Assembly: GCA_905211345.1 (NCBI GenBank)
Contig: CAJMAO010000014.1
Coordinates: 1 to 24,443 of the forward strand
Length of the DNA: 24,443 bases
Source: an uncultured Prevotella sp.
Lineage (GTDB): Bacteria > Bacteroidota > Bacteroidia > Bacteroidales > Bacteroidaceae
Direction: 5' to 3'
How positions within the stretch are numbered: position 1 is the first letter of the stretch; every line of letters starts with the position of its first letter. The notes beneath the pieces are model-generated. The model was given only the letters and a program-made list of their open reading frames with translations. It was not told where the DNA came from and ran no database searches. Positions 6,160 through 13,604 of the stretch are shown here, one piece after another. A program made the position numbers and the translations under genes.

Positions 6160-6873
6160 ATGAAGACTAAAGATTTCTTCAGAAAAATCTTCAGCCTGCG
6201 GCTATGGAGCAACCTTGCCGCCATGCTGGTTGTCGTAATATTGCTATGCTGGGGCACAAAGATAGGTCTTGACATATACACCCATCACGGTGAAGTGATA
6301 ACAGTTCCCAATGTAAAGCACAAGCAGTTCTCCGATGCCGAGCACATTCTGACAGCCAACAAACTGAACGTGGTTGTAAGCGATACGGGATACGTTAAGA
6401 CATTACCACCCGACTGCATACTCGAACAGTCACCTGAACCGGGCAAGGGAGTCAAGTCAGGGCGCACGGTTTACGTAGTTATAAACTCGTCGCACTCGCC
6501 AATGCTGACAATCCCCGACATCATCGACAATTGCTCATACCGCGAAGCCCGAGCCAAACTGATAGCAATGGGCTTCAAAGTTGGCCCTACGGAATACATC
6601 CCCGGCGAAAACGAATGGGTGTACGGATTGAAATCGAAAGGCAAATTACTGCACAACGGGCAGAAAGTATCCGTCAATGACATCATAGTCATACAAGTCG
6701 GCGACGGTATGCGTGACATTAACGACTCTATCGTATATGCAGCACCTGAAGACTATTTCGACGAATACGGAGACTCTTTGGCCGAGCCAATGCAGGCAGA
6801 CGGAGTGCTTTACACCGGGCCAGAACAAGAAAGCGAAGTGGACGAGTTTGAAGTTGTGACCGGTCCGGAATAG
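6160..6873 (+). CDS. PASTA-domain membrane protein
   Basis: A 237-residue protein with a short cytoplasmic N-terminus, one membrane segment (about residues 17-37) and a periplasmic part. Two PASTA-like repeats follow: about 47-110 (VPNVKHKQFSDAEHIL ... VVSDTGY ... ILEQSPEPGKGVKSG) and about 116-177 (IPDIIDNCSYREARAKL). PASTA modules bind peptidoglycan or muropeptide-like ligands. The tail (180-237) is acidic and probably disordered. Unlike PknB-type proteins there is no kinase domain. It heads an operon with rluD and ddl, which fits a wall-sensing or structural role, but the function is not established. Confidence 0.88.
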   Translation: MKTKDFFRKIFSLRLWSNLAAMLVVVILLCWGTKIGLDIYTHHGEVITVPNVKHKQFSDAEHILTANKLNVVVSDTGYVKTLPPDCILEQSPEPGKGVKSGRTVYVVINSSHSPMLTIPDIIDNCSYREARAKLIAMGFKVGPTEYIPGENEWVYGLKSKGKLLHNGQKVSVNDIIVIQVGDGMRDINDSIVYAAPEDYFDEYGDSLAEPMQADGVLYTGPEQESEVDEFEVVTGPE

Positions 6874-6910
6874 AAAGCGCGACCGATATCTCTTGCGACA
6901 CGAGAATATT

Positions 6911-7966
6911 ATGGCAGAAGACTACATCGACGACATTGAACTTGAAGACGAAGATGGGCAGCAACTGTATGAACATCTGCGCGTTGTCGTAGACAAAGGA
7001 CAAGAGCCTTTGCGCATTGACAAATTCTTGCTCAAAAAGCTGCAGCACACAAGCCGCAACCGCATACAGCGCGCGGCAGACGCCGGTTTTGTACACGTAA
7101 ACGACAAGCCGGTGAAAAGCAATTACCGAGTACGCCCGCTTGACGTTATTACGTTGATGCTCGACAGGCCACAGTATGACAACACAATAGAGCCCGAAGA
7201 TATTCCGCTTGACATTATTTATGAAGACTCGGAACTGATGGTGATAAACAAGCCCGCCGGACTTGTGGTTCATCCGGGGTGCGGGAACTGGCACGGCACA
7301 TTGGTGAACGCCGTGGCTTGGCACCTGAAAGACGTGCCGACGTACGATCCCAACGACCCGGAAGTAGGCTTGGTTCACCGCATAGACAAAGACACGAGCG
7401 GACTGCTTGTAATAGCTAAAACGCCAAATGCGAAAACAAAACTCGGCCTGCAGTTTTTCAATAAAACCACACACCGTAGCTATAACGCACTTGTGTGGGG
7501 CAATTTAACCGAAGACAACGGCCGCATTGAGGGCAACATAGGGCGCGACCCGAAAGAACGCATGCGCATGACAGTGTTCCCGCCCGACTCAGAGACCGGC
7601 AAACATGCAGTAACACACTACCACGTGATGGAACGTTTCGGATATGTGACGCTCGTTGAATGTGTACTTGAAACAGGGCGCACCCACCAAATACGGGCTC
7701 ACATGAAGCATATCGGCCATCCGCTATTTGCCGATGAAAGATACGGAGGCACAGAGATTCTGCGCGGCAACCGCACCGGCAGCTACCGGCAGTTCATAGA
7801 TAACTGCTTCAAGACATGCCCGCGGCAGGCTTTACACGCAAAAACCCTTGGTTTCATACACCCCACAACCGGAAAGCAGATGGATTTCACGTCGCCGCTT
7901 CCTGACGACATGGAACGGCTAATAAATAAATGGAAGACATTTATAAAAGGAAATGAATTAAAATAA
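6911..7966 (+). CDS. rluD: 23S rRNA pseudouridine synthase, RluA/RluD family
   Basis: A 351-residue pseudouridine synthase. The N-terminal S4 RNA-binding domain (about residues 33-85) includes LRIDKFLLKKLQHTSRNRIQ. The catalytic domain has INKPAGLVVHPG (112-123) and HRIDKDTSGLLVIAK (156-170) with catalytic Asp159. RTHQIRAHMKHIGHPLFAD is the conserved late motif. The length and S4 domain favour RluD (helix 69 modification) over RluC, but the exact site is inferred. ATG 6911 is preferred over a TTG at 6893. It follows the PASTA gene by 37 bases and precedes ddl by 11. Confidence 0.93.
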   Translation: MAEDYIDDIELEDEDGQQLYEHLRVVVDKGQEPLRIDKFLLKKLQHTSRNRIQRAADAGFVHVNDKPVKSNYRVRPLDVITLMLDRPQYDNTIEPEDIPLDIIYEDSELMVINKPAGLVVHPGCGNWHGTLVNAVAWHLKDVPTYDPNDPEVGLVHRIDKDTSGLLVIAKTPNAKTKLGLQFFNKTTHRSYNALVWGNLTEDNGRIEGNIGRDPKERMRMTVFPPDSETGKHAVTHYHVMERFGYVTLVECVLETGRTHQIRAHMKHIGHPLFADERYGGTEILRGNRTGSYRQFIDNCFKTCPRQALHAKTLGFIHPTTGKQMDFTSPLPDDMERLINKWKTFIKGNELK

Positions 7967-7977
7967 AAAGATATATT

Positions 7978-8994
7978 ATGAAAAATCTCAAAAGAACGAT
8001 TGCCATAGTATGCGGAGGCGATTCATCCGAATATGAAGTTTCCTTGCGCTCCGCCCAAGGACTTTACTCTTTTTTCGACAAGGACAGATACGATGTCTAC
8101 ATAGTCGTCGTAAAAGGTATTGACTGGCACGTCAACCTGCCTGACGGCACTACTACGCCCGTCGACCGCAACGATTTCTCGTTCATGGAGAATGGTAAAT
8201 TCATGCAATTCGATTACGCCTACATAACCATACACGGCACTCCGGGCGAAAACGGCATACTACAAGGCTACTTTGAGCTTGTACATGTGCCATACTCCAC
8301 AAGCGGAGTACTTGTCGAGGCACTGACGTTCAACAAATTCGTACTTAACCAATACTTACGCGGCTATGGTGTCCGCGTAGCCGACAGCCTGCTTATCCGT
8401 AAGGGATACGAGGAAATAGTCAGCGACGACGAGATTGAAAAGCGCATCGGAATGCCGTGCTTTGTGAAACCGGCGGCCGACGGCAGCAGCTTTGGAGTGT
8501 CCAAGGTAAAGAACAAAGACCAGCTTGCGCCTGCCATACGCAAAGCCATGATGGAGAGCGAGGATGTCATGGTAGAACAGTTTATCCAAGGTACTGAAAT
8601 ATCGATAGGCTGCTACAAAACCCGCGACAAGAGCGTCGTGCTGCCCGCAACGGAAGTGGTTACGCAGCATGAATTCTTTGACTACGACGCCAAATACAAC
8701 GGACAGGTACAGGAGATAACGCCCGCCCGCCTCGCTCCGGAAACGACCGAGCGCGTAAATGAGATTACAAGTCAGATTTACGACATTCTGCACTGTAATG
8801 GTATGATACGCATTGACTATATAATAAGCCGCGGCACGGGAAGCGACGGACGTGAAGTCGACAAGATAAACATGATTGAAGTCAACACCACTCCCGGCAT
8901 GACGGCCACTAGCTTCATTCCACAACAAGTCAAGGCAGCCGGTCTCAACATGACAGACGTGCTTACGGACATAGTGGAAAACCAATTCAGGTAA
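7978..8994 (+). CDS. ddl: D-alanine--D-alanine ligase
   Basis: A 338-residue ATP-grasp ligase making D-Ala-D-Ala for peptidoglycan precursors in the cytoplasm. Visible motifs: IVCGGDSSEYEVSLRSA with catalytic Glu20; HGTPGENG (86-93); FVKPAADGSSFGVSKV with ATP-binding Lys164; the omega loop FFDYDAKYNG (233-242); and the metal site IRID (277-280) with MIEVNTTPGMT (299-309). The intact tyrosine-containing omega loop indicates D-Ala specificity rather than D-lactate. It is translationally close to rluD (11-base gap), in the envelope operon. Confidence 0.96.
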   Translation: MKNLKRTIAIVCGGDSSEYEVSLRSAQGLYSFFDKDRYDVYIVVVKGIDWHVNLPDGTTTPVDRNDFSFMENGKFMQFDYAYITIHGTPGENGILQGYFELVHVPYSTSGVLVEALTFNKFVLNQYLRGYGVRVADSLLIRKGYEEIVSDDEIEKRIGMPCFVKPAADGSSFGVSKVKNKDQLAPAIRKAMMESEDVMVEQFIQGTEISIGCYKTRDKSVVLPATEVVTQHEFFDYDAKYNGQVQEITPARLAPETTERVNEITSQIYDILHCNGMIRIDYIISRGTGSDGREVDKINMIEVNTTPGMTATSFIPQQVKAAGLNMTDVLTDIVENQFR

Positions 8995-9016
8995 CTTACA
9001 AAGGATTTAAAGCTGT

Positions 9017-9111
9017 CAAGGGAGTTAAAGGATTTAAAGACAAATGCTTAGTTGGCAATACTTCAACGACAAATAACAAGACATTCGTCCTTAGCTCCTT
9101 TAACTCCCTTG
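9017..9111. repeat. Intercistronic long palindrome, copy B
   Basis: Bases 9017-9032 (CAAGGGAGTTAAAGGA) are perfectly inverted at 9096-9111. Pairing continues inward through the TAAAGACAAATGCTTAGTT segment with scattered mismatches, about 36 bases in all. It lies between ddl and the acyltransferase gene, both on the plus strand, and fills most of the 157-base gap between them. Confidence 0.85.
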
Positions 9112-9151
9112 AATGTTTTAACTCAAATCAAACGCATAAACATTGAATACA

Positions 9152-10306
9152 ATGAAAGTTCCCGTTGAATTTGATGAGATACGCCCTTACGAGCCAGAAG
9201 AACTGCCTTCAGTGTTTGAAAGGCTGCTTGCCGATCCACAATTCAGGCAAGTCCTAGCCGTGGCGGCTCCCGGTTTGACGTTCGAAGAAGCACGCAATAA
9301 GATGCTTGCGTGCAAGACCAACCTTGAATTTCAGGCTTCTTTCTGTTACGGATTCGTACAGTCATTGGCAAACAAGCTGACCTCCGGATGCGACATGGAC
9401 GCCTCGGCGGTCGACGTGGAAGGACGTTACACGTTCGTAAGCAACCACCGTGACATCGTATTGGACTCAGGTTTTCTTGACAAACTGTTGCTCGACTCAG
9501 GATTCAAGACCACCTGCGAAATAGCGATAGGCGACAATCTGCTGGCACTGCCGTGGGTAAAAGACCTTGTCAGGGTGAATAAATCATTCATCGTAAAGCG
9601 CGGCCTGCCACCTAGGGAGACGCTCGCGGCCAGCCGTGTGATGTCCGATTACATGCATTTCGTCATCGAGGAAAAGCGCGACAACATCTGGATAGCGCAG
9701 CGCGAAGGGCGGGCAAAAGACTCTAACGACCTCACCCAGCCGGCCATACTGAAGATGATGGCCATCGGCGGAGGGCGCGGCGACGTGGTGGAAAAGCTCC
9801 GCCGCCTGCACATAGTGCCGCTGGCTATTTCATACGAATACGACCCGTGCGACTACCTGAAAGCCCGTGAGTTCCAGCTGAAGCGCGACAACCCACAGTG
9901 GAAGAAGTCAGCCGAAGACGACGTGACCAGTATGCGCACCGGCATAATGGGCTACAAGGGGCGTGTTCACTACCATTGCGCGCCGTGCATAGACGCTTGG
10001 CTTGACACAATCAACCCTGAGACACCTAAGACCGAAGTGTTCGACATCATAGCAAAACACATCGACCACGAGATACACCGCAACTACCGCCTTTATCCGT
10101 CAAACTTCATCGCCTTTGACAAGCTTACCAGCCAAAATGAGCACGCTGACCGTTACACGGCCAAGGAACATGACTCTTTCATGGAATACATTGCCGGACA
10201 ACTGGCGAAAATCGACCTGCCTGCCAAAGACGAGGCGTTCCTCACAGAACGTATGCTGACCATGTATGCCTACCCGGCAATCAATTTCATCAAAGCCCGG
10301 CAATGA
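9152..10306 (+). CDS. PlsC/PlsB-like acyltransferase
   Basis: A 384-residue protein of the glycerophosphate acyltransferase superfamily, probably acylating a glycerolipid or related headgroup at the inner membrane. The acyl-acceptor site is FVSNHRDIVLDSGFL (95-109). His99 and Asp105 stand five rather than four residues apart, so this is a variant of the classical H-x4-D box. The substrate-pocket motif is QREGRAKDS (183-191), corresponding to the FPEGTRS box. No membrane segments are obvious. ATG 9152 is preferred over TTG 9143. The next gene overlaps its stop by four bases. The substrate is unknown. Confidence 0.85.
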   Translation: MKVPVEFDEIRPYEPEELPSVFERLLADPQFRQVLAVAAPGLTFEEARNKMLACKTNLEFQASFCYGFVQSLANKLTSGCDMDASAVDVEGRYTFVSNHRDIVLDSGFLDKLLLDSGFKTTCEIAIGDNLLALPWVKDLVRVNKSFIVKRGLPPRETLAASRVMSDYMHFVIEEKRDNIWIAQREGRAKDSNDLTQPAILKMMAIGGGRGDVVEKLRRLHIVPLAISYEYDPCDYLKAREFQLKRDNPQWKKSAEDDVTSMRTGIMGYKGRVHYHCAPCIDAWLDTINPETPKTEVFDIIAKHIDHEIHRNYRLYPSNFIAFDKLTSQNEHADRYTAKEHDSFMEYIAGQLAKIDLPAKDEAFLTERMLTMYAYPAINFIKARQ

Positions 10307-10995
10307 ATATTATCAAGAAAGCTATGCTCCTGGCTGTAGTTCCGCTGTTTTTTGCCTGCGAGAACGAGGCTTACGACACCGGCGAAGGCAGTCTTTCAAA
10401 CATGCGGGCCGACTTCGTCGAAGCACAGACCGACGGCCAAGCCATGATAACAGGCGTAGAGACCGACGACGGCGAAACGCTCCCGTTCACAAGGGCGGTA
10501 CAGGCCGCATGGGCCGAAAAGCCCGATACGTTTTACCGTGCGCTGCTATATTATAATAAGGTGGACAAAGGCGACGGGCGCGCCAAGGCCGAACCGATGG
10601 CCATGGGACAAGTGTTGGTGCCTACACCTACCGACATCGCGGAACTGGAAGGAGACGTAAAGACCGACCCCGTGACGCTCGTAAGCGCATGGAAAAGCCG
10701 TAACGGCAAGTACCTTAACCTAGAACTCTCGATAAAAACGGGTGCCGTAGACGGTGAATACGGCACACAGACGCTGGGCATAATCAACCTCGGCGTGGAA
10801 ACAAAGGCCGACGGCACGCGCACGGCAAGCCTGCAGCTGTACCACGACCAAGCAGGAGTGCCCGAGTATTACTCCACCACCGCATACCTCAGCGTAGCCG
10901 TGGCGCGCCTGCCTTTCACGCCAGCCAAGGGCGACGAGGTAAGCATAGAAATCGTGACTTACGACGGAACGATAACCAAAACATTCGATTTTTAA
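10303..10995 (+). CDS. NigD-like lipoprotein
   Basis: A 230-residue lipoprotein. A lysine-containing signal peptide ends in the lipobox LFFAC with Cys19, followed by ENEAYDTGEGS, typical of Bacteroidetes surface or periplasmic lipoproteins. The rest resembles the NigD family: an N-terminal beta-barrel part (about 30-115) and a C-terminal beta-sandwich (about 120-230). The family name derives from a bacteriocin-linked gene, but its biochemical role is unknown. It overlaps the acyltransferase stop by four bases (ATGA) and is the last gene before the terminator at 11000-11037. Confidence 0.85.
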   Translation: MNIIKKAMLLAVVPLFFACENEAYDTGEGSLSNMRADFVEAQTDGQAMITGVETDDGETLPFTRAVQAAWAEKPDTFYRALLYYNKVDKGDGRAKAEPMAMGQVLVPTPTDIAELEGDVKTDPVTLVSAWKSRNGKYLNLELSIKTGAVDGEYGTQTLGIINLGVETKADGTRTASLQLYHDQAGVPEYYSTTAYLSVAVARLPFTPAKGDEVSIEIVTYDGTITKTFDF

Positions 10996-10999
10996 CCAC

Positions 11000-11037
11000 A
11001 TAAAAGCCGTTACTACCATACATGTAACGGCTTTTAT
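11000..11037 (+). terminator. Strong terminator of the envelope operon
   Basis: ATAAAAGCCGTTAC (11000-11013) is perfectly inverted at 11024-11037, a 14-base stem with a 10-base loop, flanked by A and T runs so it can work in both directions. It begins five bases after the NigD-like stop codon. Confidence 0.85.
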
Positions 11038-11040
11038 TAT

Positions 11041-11259
11041 TTTATTCTGCAAAAGACCCCCGCCTTTCCCGTCATAAAGCATACGCCGTTGAATATGTTA
11101 TGCGTAGCTACAACCGTAAGATTCGTTATCGGCTTGGCGAAAACCACGGCAATAATAAACATGAAGTAGCCCTGCGCAGGCAAGCCACATTCAAGATGAA
11201 AGGCGCCGTCACGATTACCGTGCGGCATCTTTTCATTATTTATAATAGCGTTATCGTAA
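11041..11259. other. Intergenic stretch without a convincing gene
   Basis: Between the terminator and the palindromic array there are weak open frames on both strands: minus 11037-11228 from an internal ATG, 63 residues, including MFIIAVVFAKPITNLTVV; and plus 11100-11327. Neither has a promoter box, a familiar domain, or a codon pattern like its neighbours. The minus frame would also run into the terminator. It may be a decayed gene remnant. I see no other feature here. Confidence 0.4.
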
Positions 11260-11348
11260 AATGTGCAGACGGTCTGCACAAAACGGGAAAGCTGTCTGCA
11301 CAATGTGTGCAAGCCGTCCGCACATAGTGTGCAAACCGTTTGCGCACA
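11260..11348. repeat. Four tandem 22-base palindromic units
   Basis: Units start at 11260, 11282, 11304 and 11326 (22, 22, 22 and 23 bases) with the shared core GTGCAnACCGTnTGCACA. Unit 1 is a perfect 19-base palindrome (TGTGCAGACGGTCTGCACA, 11262-11280). Unit 2 keeps only its right half (CTGTCTGCACA). Units 3 and 4 are imperfect palindromes. The array ends one base before the muramidase stop codon. The spacing places all units on the same face of DNA, about two turns apart. Confidence 0.8.
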
Positions 11349-11349
11349 A

Positions 11350-12552
11350 TCAGTTTCCTATCGTTTCGGTGTTAAGGAATTTCGAGAAGCTGTCGTGATA
11401 GCCGTTGAACACGTTTATGTCAACCTCGCCGTGTATCCCGTTTACGCGCCCGTCGGGGCAGAGTTGCCAGATGGCAAGGCGCACGTCGGGGCGGTATTCG
11501 CCGTAACGGGCTATCCATATCATATAGTCGCGCGCCAAATCGGGCGCGTAAGATAAGTATTTGTTCACGAACTGCTGGCTTACGTATAATATGGGGCGCG
11601 TTCCCGTAGCCTTCTCCACAGCCCTCAGCCATGTACGCACGCGGTCAAGCAAAGCCTTCGCGCCGCCTACCCGCGCTATCTGCCGCGGCGAAGGCTCTAC
11701 GTCGAGCACTGGTGGCAAGTCGCCTTTCATAAACCGCGAATTACGCAGGAAATAGCGCGCCTGCTGCGACGGCTTGGACGTAGTAGAGAAGAAATGGTAC
11801 GCGCCCACGGGTATTCCGTGCCGCCGCGCGGCGCGGTAGTCGCTGAGAAAATAAGGATTGCGCACCGAAGCTCCTTCTGTAGACTTGATATAGACGAACG
11901 ACACTGGATAGTCAACCTCGCCGTTCACCTTCTTACGGCTGATGTCGCCAAGGTGGGTCACGCGCAACTTGCCCCAGTTTATGGCGTAACGCTTGCGCCC
12001 CTTGCCGTGCTGGTAGCGCGAGATGTCGATGCCGTAGATGCGTTCGGCGGTGTAAGTCATGCGCTCTCCACGATAGCGGCCGTCCTTCCACTCGCCAGCC
12101 TGTACCTTACCCCCGGCCGTTACGCCTACTCCGAAGCCGTTGCGCCGCCCGTCCTTCCATGCGCCGTCATACCAAGAACCGTCGCGCCCGCGCCATACGC
12201 CGTGCCCGCTGAAAGCCAGACTGCGGTCGAACTCACCGCGGTAAACGCCCGAAGAATCGCTCACCATGCCGCGCACAATAGTATCGGCCCGCCACAAGGC
12301 CGACACCTTGCGCCCCAGCGAGTCGGCAGCCGTGCCGTGACCATGCCTCAGCCCCTTGCTCCACTGGCCGCTATACACAATAGAGTCGCCAACCGAAAGC
12401 ACTCCGTAACCGTCATACCGGCCGCCTGAAACCTGTCCTGTATAAGTGAACTTTCCGCTTTTTATTATGGAAGAGCCAACCGGACGCGAGTCAACGCACG
12501 ACTGCACAAGCACAGCCAGCACGGCCGTAAGAATTAAAGAGACTGCTTTCAT
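11350..12552 (-). CDS. MORN-repeat GH25 muramidase lipoprotein
   Basis: A 400-residue lipoprotein with signal peptide and lipobox LVQSC (Cys19). Residues about 36-165 contain MORN-like repeats (YTGQVSGGRYDGYGVL, YSGQWSKGLRHGHG, YDGAWKDGRRNGFG, AGEWKDGRYRGE). Residues about 172-395 form a glycoside hydrolase 25 domain, which cleaves N-acetylmuramic acid linkages in peptidoglycan. Its catalytic acids are present: D176 in YGIDISRYQ, D284 and E286 in PPVLDVEPS, along with STEG (224-227). It should act in the periplasm or at the surface. Its ATG overlaps the stop of the upstream membrane-protein gene by four bases, so the two are translationally coupled. Confidence 0.9.
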   Translation of the reverse strand: MKAVSLILTAVLAVLVQSCVDSRPVGSSIIKSGKFTYTGQVSGGRYDGYGVLSVGDSIVYSGQWSKGLRHGHGTAADSLGRKVSALWRADTIVRGMVSDSSGVYRGEFDRSLAFSGHGVWRGRDGSWYDGAWKDGRRNGFGVGVTAGGKVQAGEWKDGRYRGERMTYTAERIYGIDISRYQHGKGRKRYAINWGKLRVTHLGDISRKKVNGEVDYPVSFVYIKSTEGASVRNPYFLSDYRAARRHGIPVGAYHFFSTTSKPSQQARYFLRNSRFMKGDLPPVLDVEPSPRQIARVGGAKALLDRVRTWLRAVEKATGTRPILYVSQQFVNKYLSYAPDLARDYMIWIARYGEYRPDVRLAIWQLCPDGRVNGIHGEVDINVFNGYHDSFSKFLNTETIGN

Positions 12553-13604
12553 GGCAACAAACGATTTAATCCAAAACCGAAAAATCCCGGTTCAACCACC
12601 CTGTCGCCGATGCTGAAACCGGCAAAAAAGCCGCCGCGCGTAAACACCGGACTGCCGTCGGGAGCAAGCAGTGACGGCACCCCATGCTTCATATCACCGG
12701 TGGCAGCCCCGGCAAACGTGGCCGACGCGGGGTCGGTAACGCCGCGCTCACCGTTGCCGCAGCCCGGTATAGATGCCACGACTACGCTGTCGCCCGCCTT
12801 GACACCCGGCACAAGCCACTGGTGAAGATACAACGCCGAAGCGCCGGTGACGGTCTTGCGGTCTGCCGTCTGCAACAAGGCGAAACGCCCCGCGCCGCCG
12901 TTTGACACCCTGACGCAAGGTTTTCTGACAACCACACCGGATGTGTCGTTATATAATAAAACATAACGCGCCACGCGCCTCAACACCAGCCGACGCGCCG
13001 ACACTGCCGAGCCAAGCGCCGCATACAGGCTGTCGGCCTGCTGCCGGGCCGCCTTCACCCTTGCCGTATACGCCGCCACGGTGTTGTAACCGTCGTCAAC
13101 CACGTTGTGCACACGCATGTAATAGTCGGCTTCATCCTCCCTTTTGTCCATCAGCAACAGACTGCGCCCAAGACGTTCCACCTCGTTCCTCAGCACTGAG
13201 CGCAGCCTCCTGCCTGCGAGAGATGTCCTTACCGACTCAAGGCTGTCATCGTCTGCCACGAGCAAAAGCCCACGGCACGAGGCAAACAGCGGCCACCTGT
13301 TGACCCAACACCCCGAGACGCGCCGCCGTAACACAGCCGAAGAATCACCGGCCGGCGACAGTCCTTCAAGCGAAAGGCTGTCACCGAAAGAGCGGAACAC
13401 CGCCACAGGACGGCCGTCGGCCAGCAGCTCGTAATATGAAACACGCTCAACCAGTGCTACGGAACGTGCCATACACCCTGCCGACCATGGACGGAACGTC
13501 AGCGCATACATAATAAAAACAATCGCCACCGGCACCGCCGGCAGCGATTGCAACAGTCTTTTCTTTGTTATCTTCACGTCAGTCAACCTCTTCGTCGGCT
13601 TCAT
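12549..13604 (-). CDS. One-pass membrane protein, unknown function
   Basis: A 351-residue protein with a basic N-terminus (KPTKRLTDVKITKKRLL), one membrane anchor (about residues 20-37) and a large periplasmic part. The middle (about 115-215) is rich in Arg, Leu and Ala, with predicted helices. The C-terminal part (about 225-345) is beta-rich and contains PDGSPVFTRGGFFAGFS, reminiscent of the GSPVF strand of trypsin-like proteases, but the catalytic serine context is missing. I do not recognise the family. ATG 13604 overlaps the inositol-phosphate synthase gene by 26 bases; a GTG at 13577, one base beyond that gene's stop, is an alternative start. It is coupled to the muramidase gene, so a role in wall remodelling is inferred. 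Confidence 0.75.
   Translation of the reverse strand: MKPTKRLTDVKITKKRLLQSLPAVPVAIVFIMYALTFRPWSAGCMARSVALVERVSYYELLADGRPVAVFRSFGDSLSLEGLSPAGDSSAVLRRRVSGCWVNRWPLFASCRGLLLVADDDSLESVRTSLAGRRLRSVLRNEVERLGRSLLLMDKREDEADYYMRVHNVVDDGYNTVAAYTARVKAARQQADSLYAALGSAVSARRLVLRRVARYVLLYNDTSGVVVRKPCVRVSNGGAGRFALLQTADRKTVTGASALYLHQWLVPGVKAGDSVVVASIPGCGNGERGVTDPASATFAGAATGDMKHGVPSLLAPDGSPVFTRGGFFAGFSIGDRVVEPGFFGFGLNRLLP

Noticed and set aside
6728..7474. 248-residue frame antisense to rluD
   Set aside because: It is a codon-bias shadow of rluD with no start signal.
8356..8985. 209-residue frame antisense to ddl
   Set aside because: It is a shadow of the well-conserved ddl gene, with no promoter or recognisable domain.
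11260..11348. CRISPR array
   Set aside because: The units are contiguous 22-base palindromes without spacers, and no cas gene is present.
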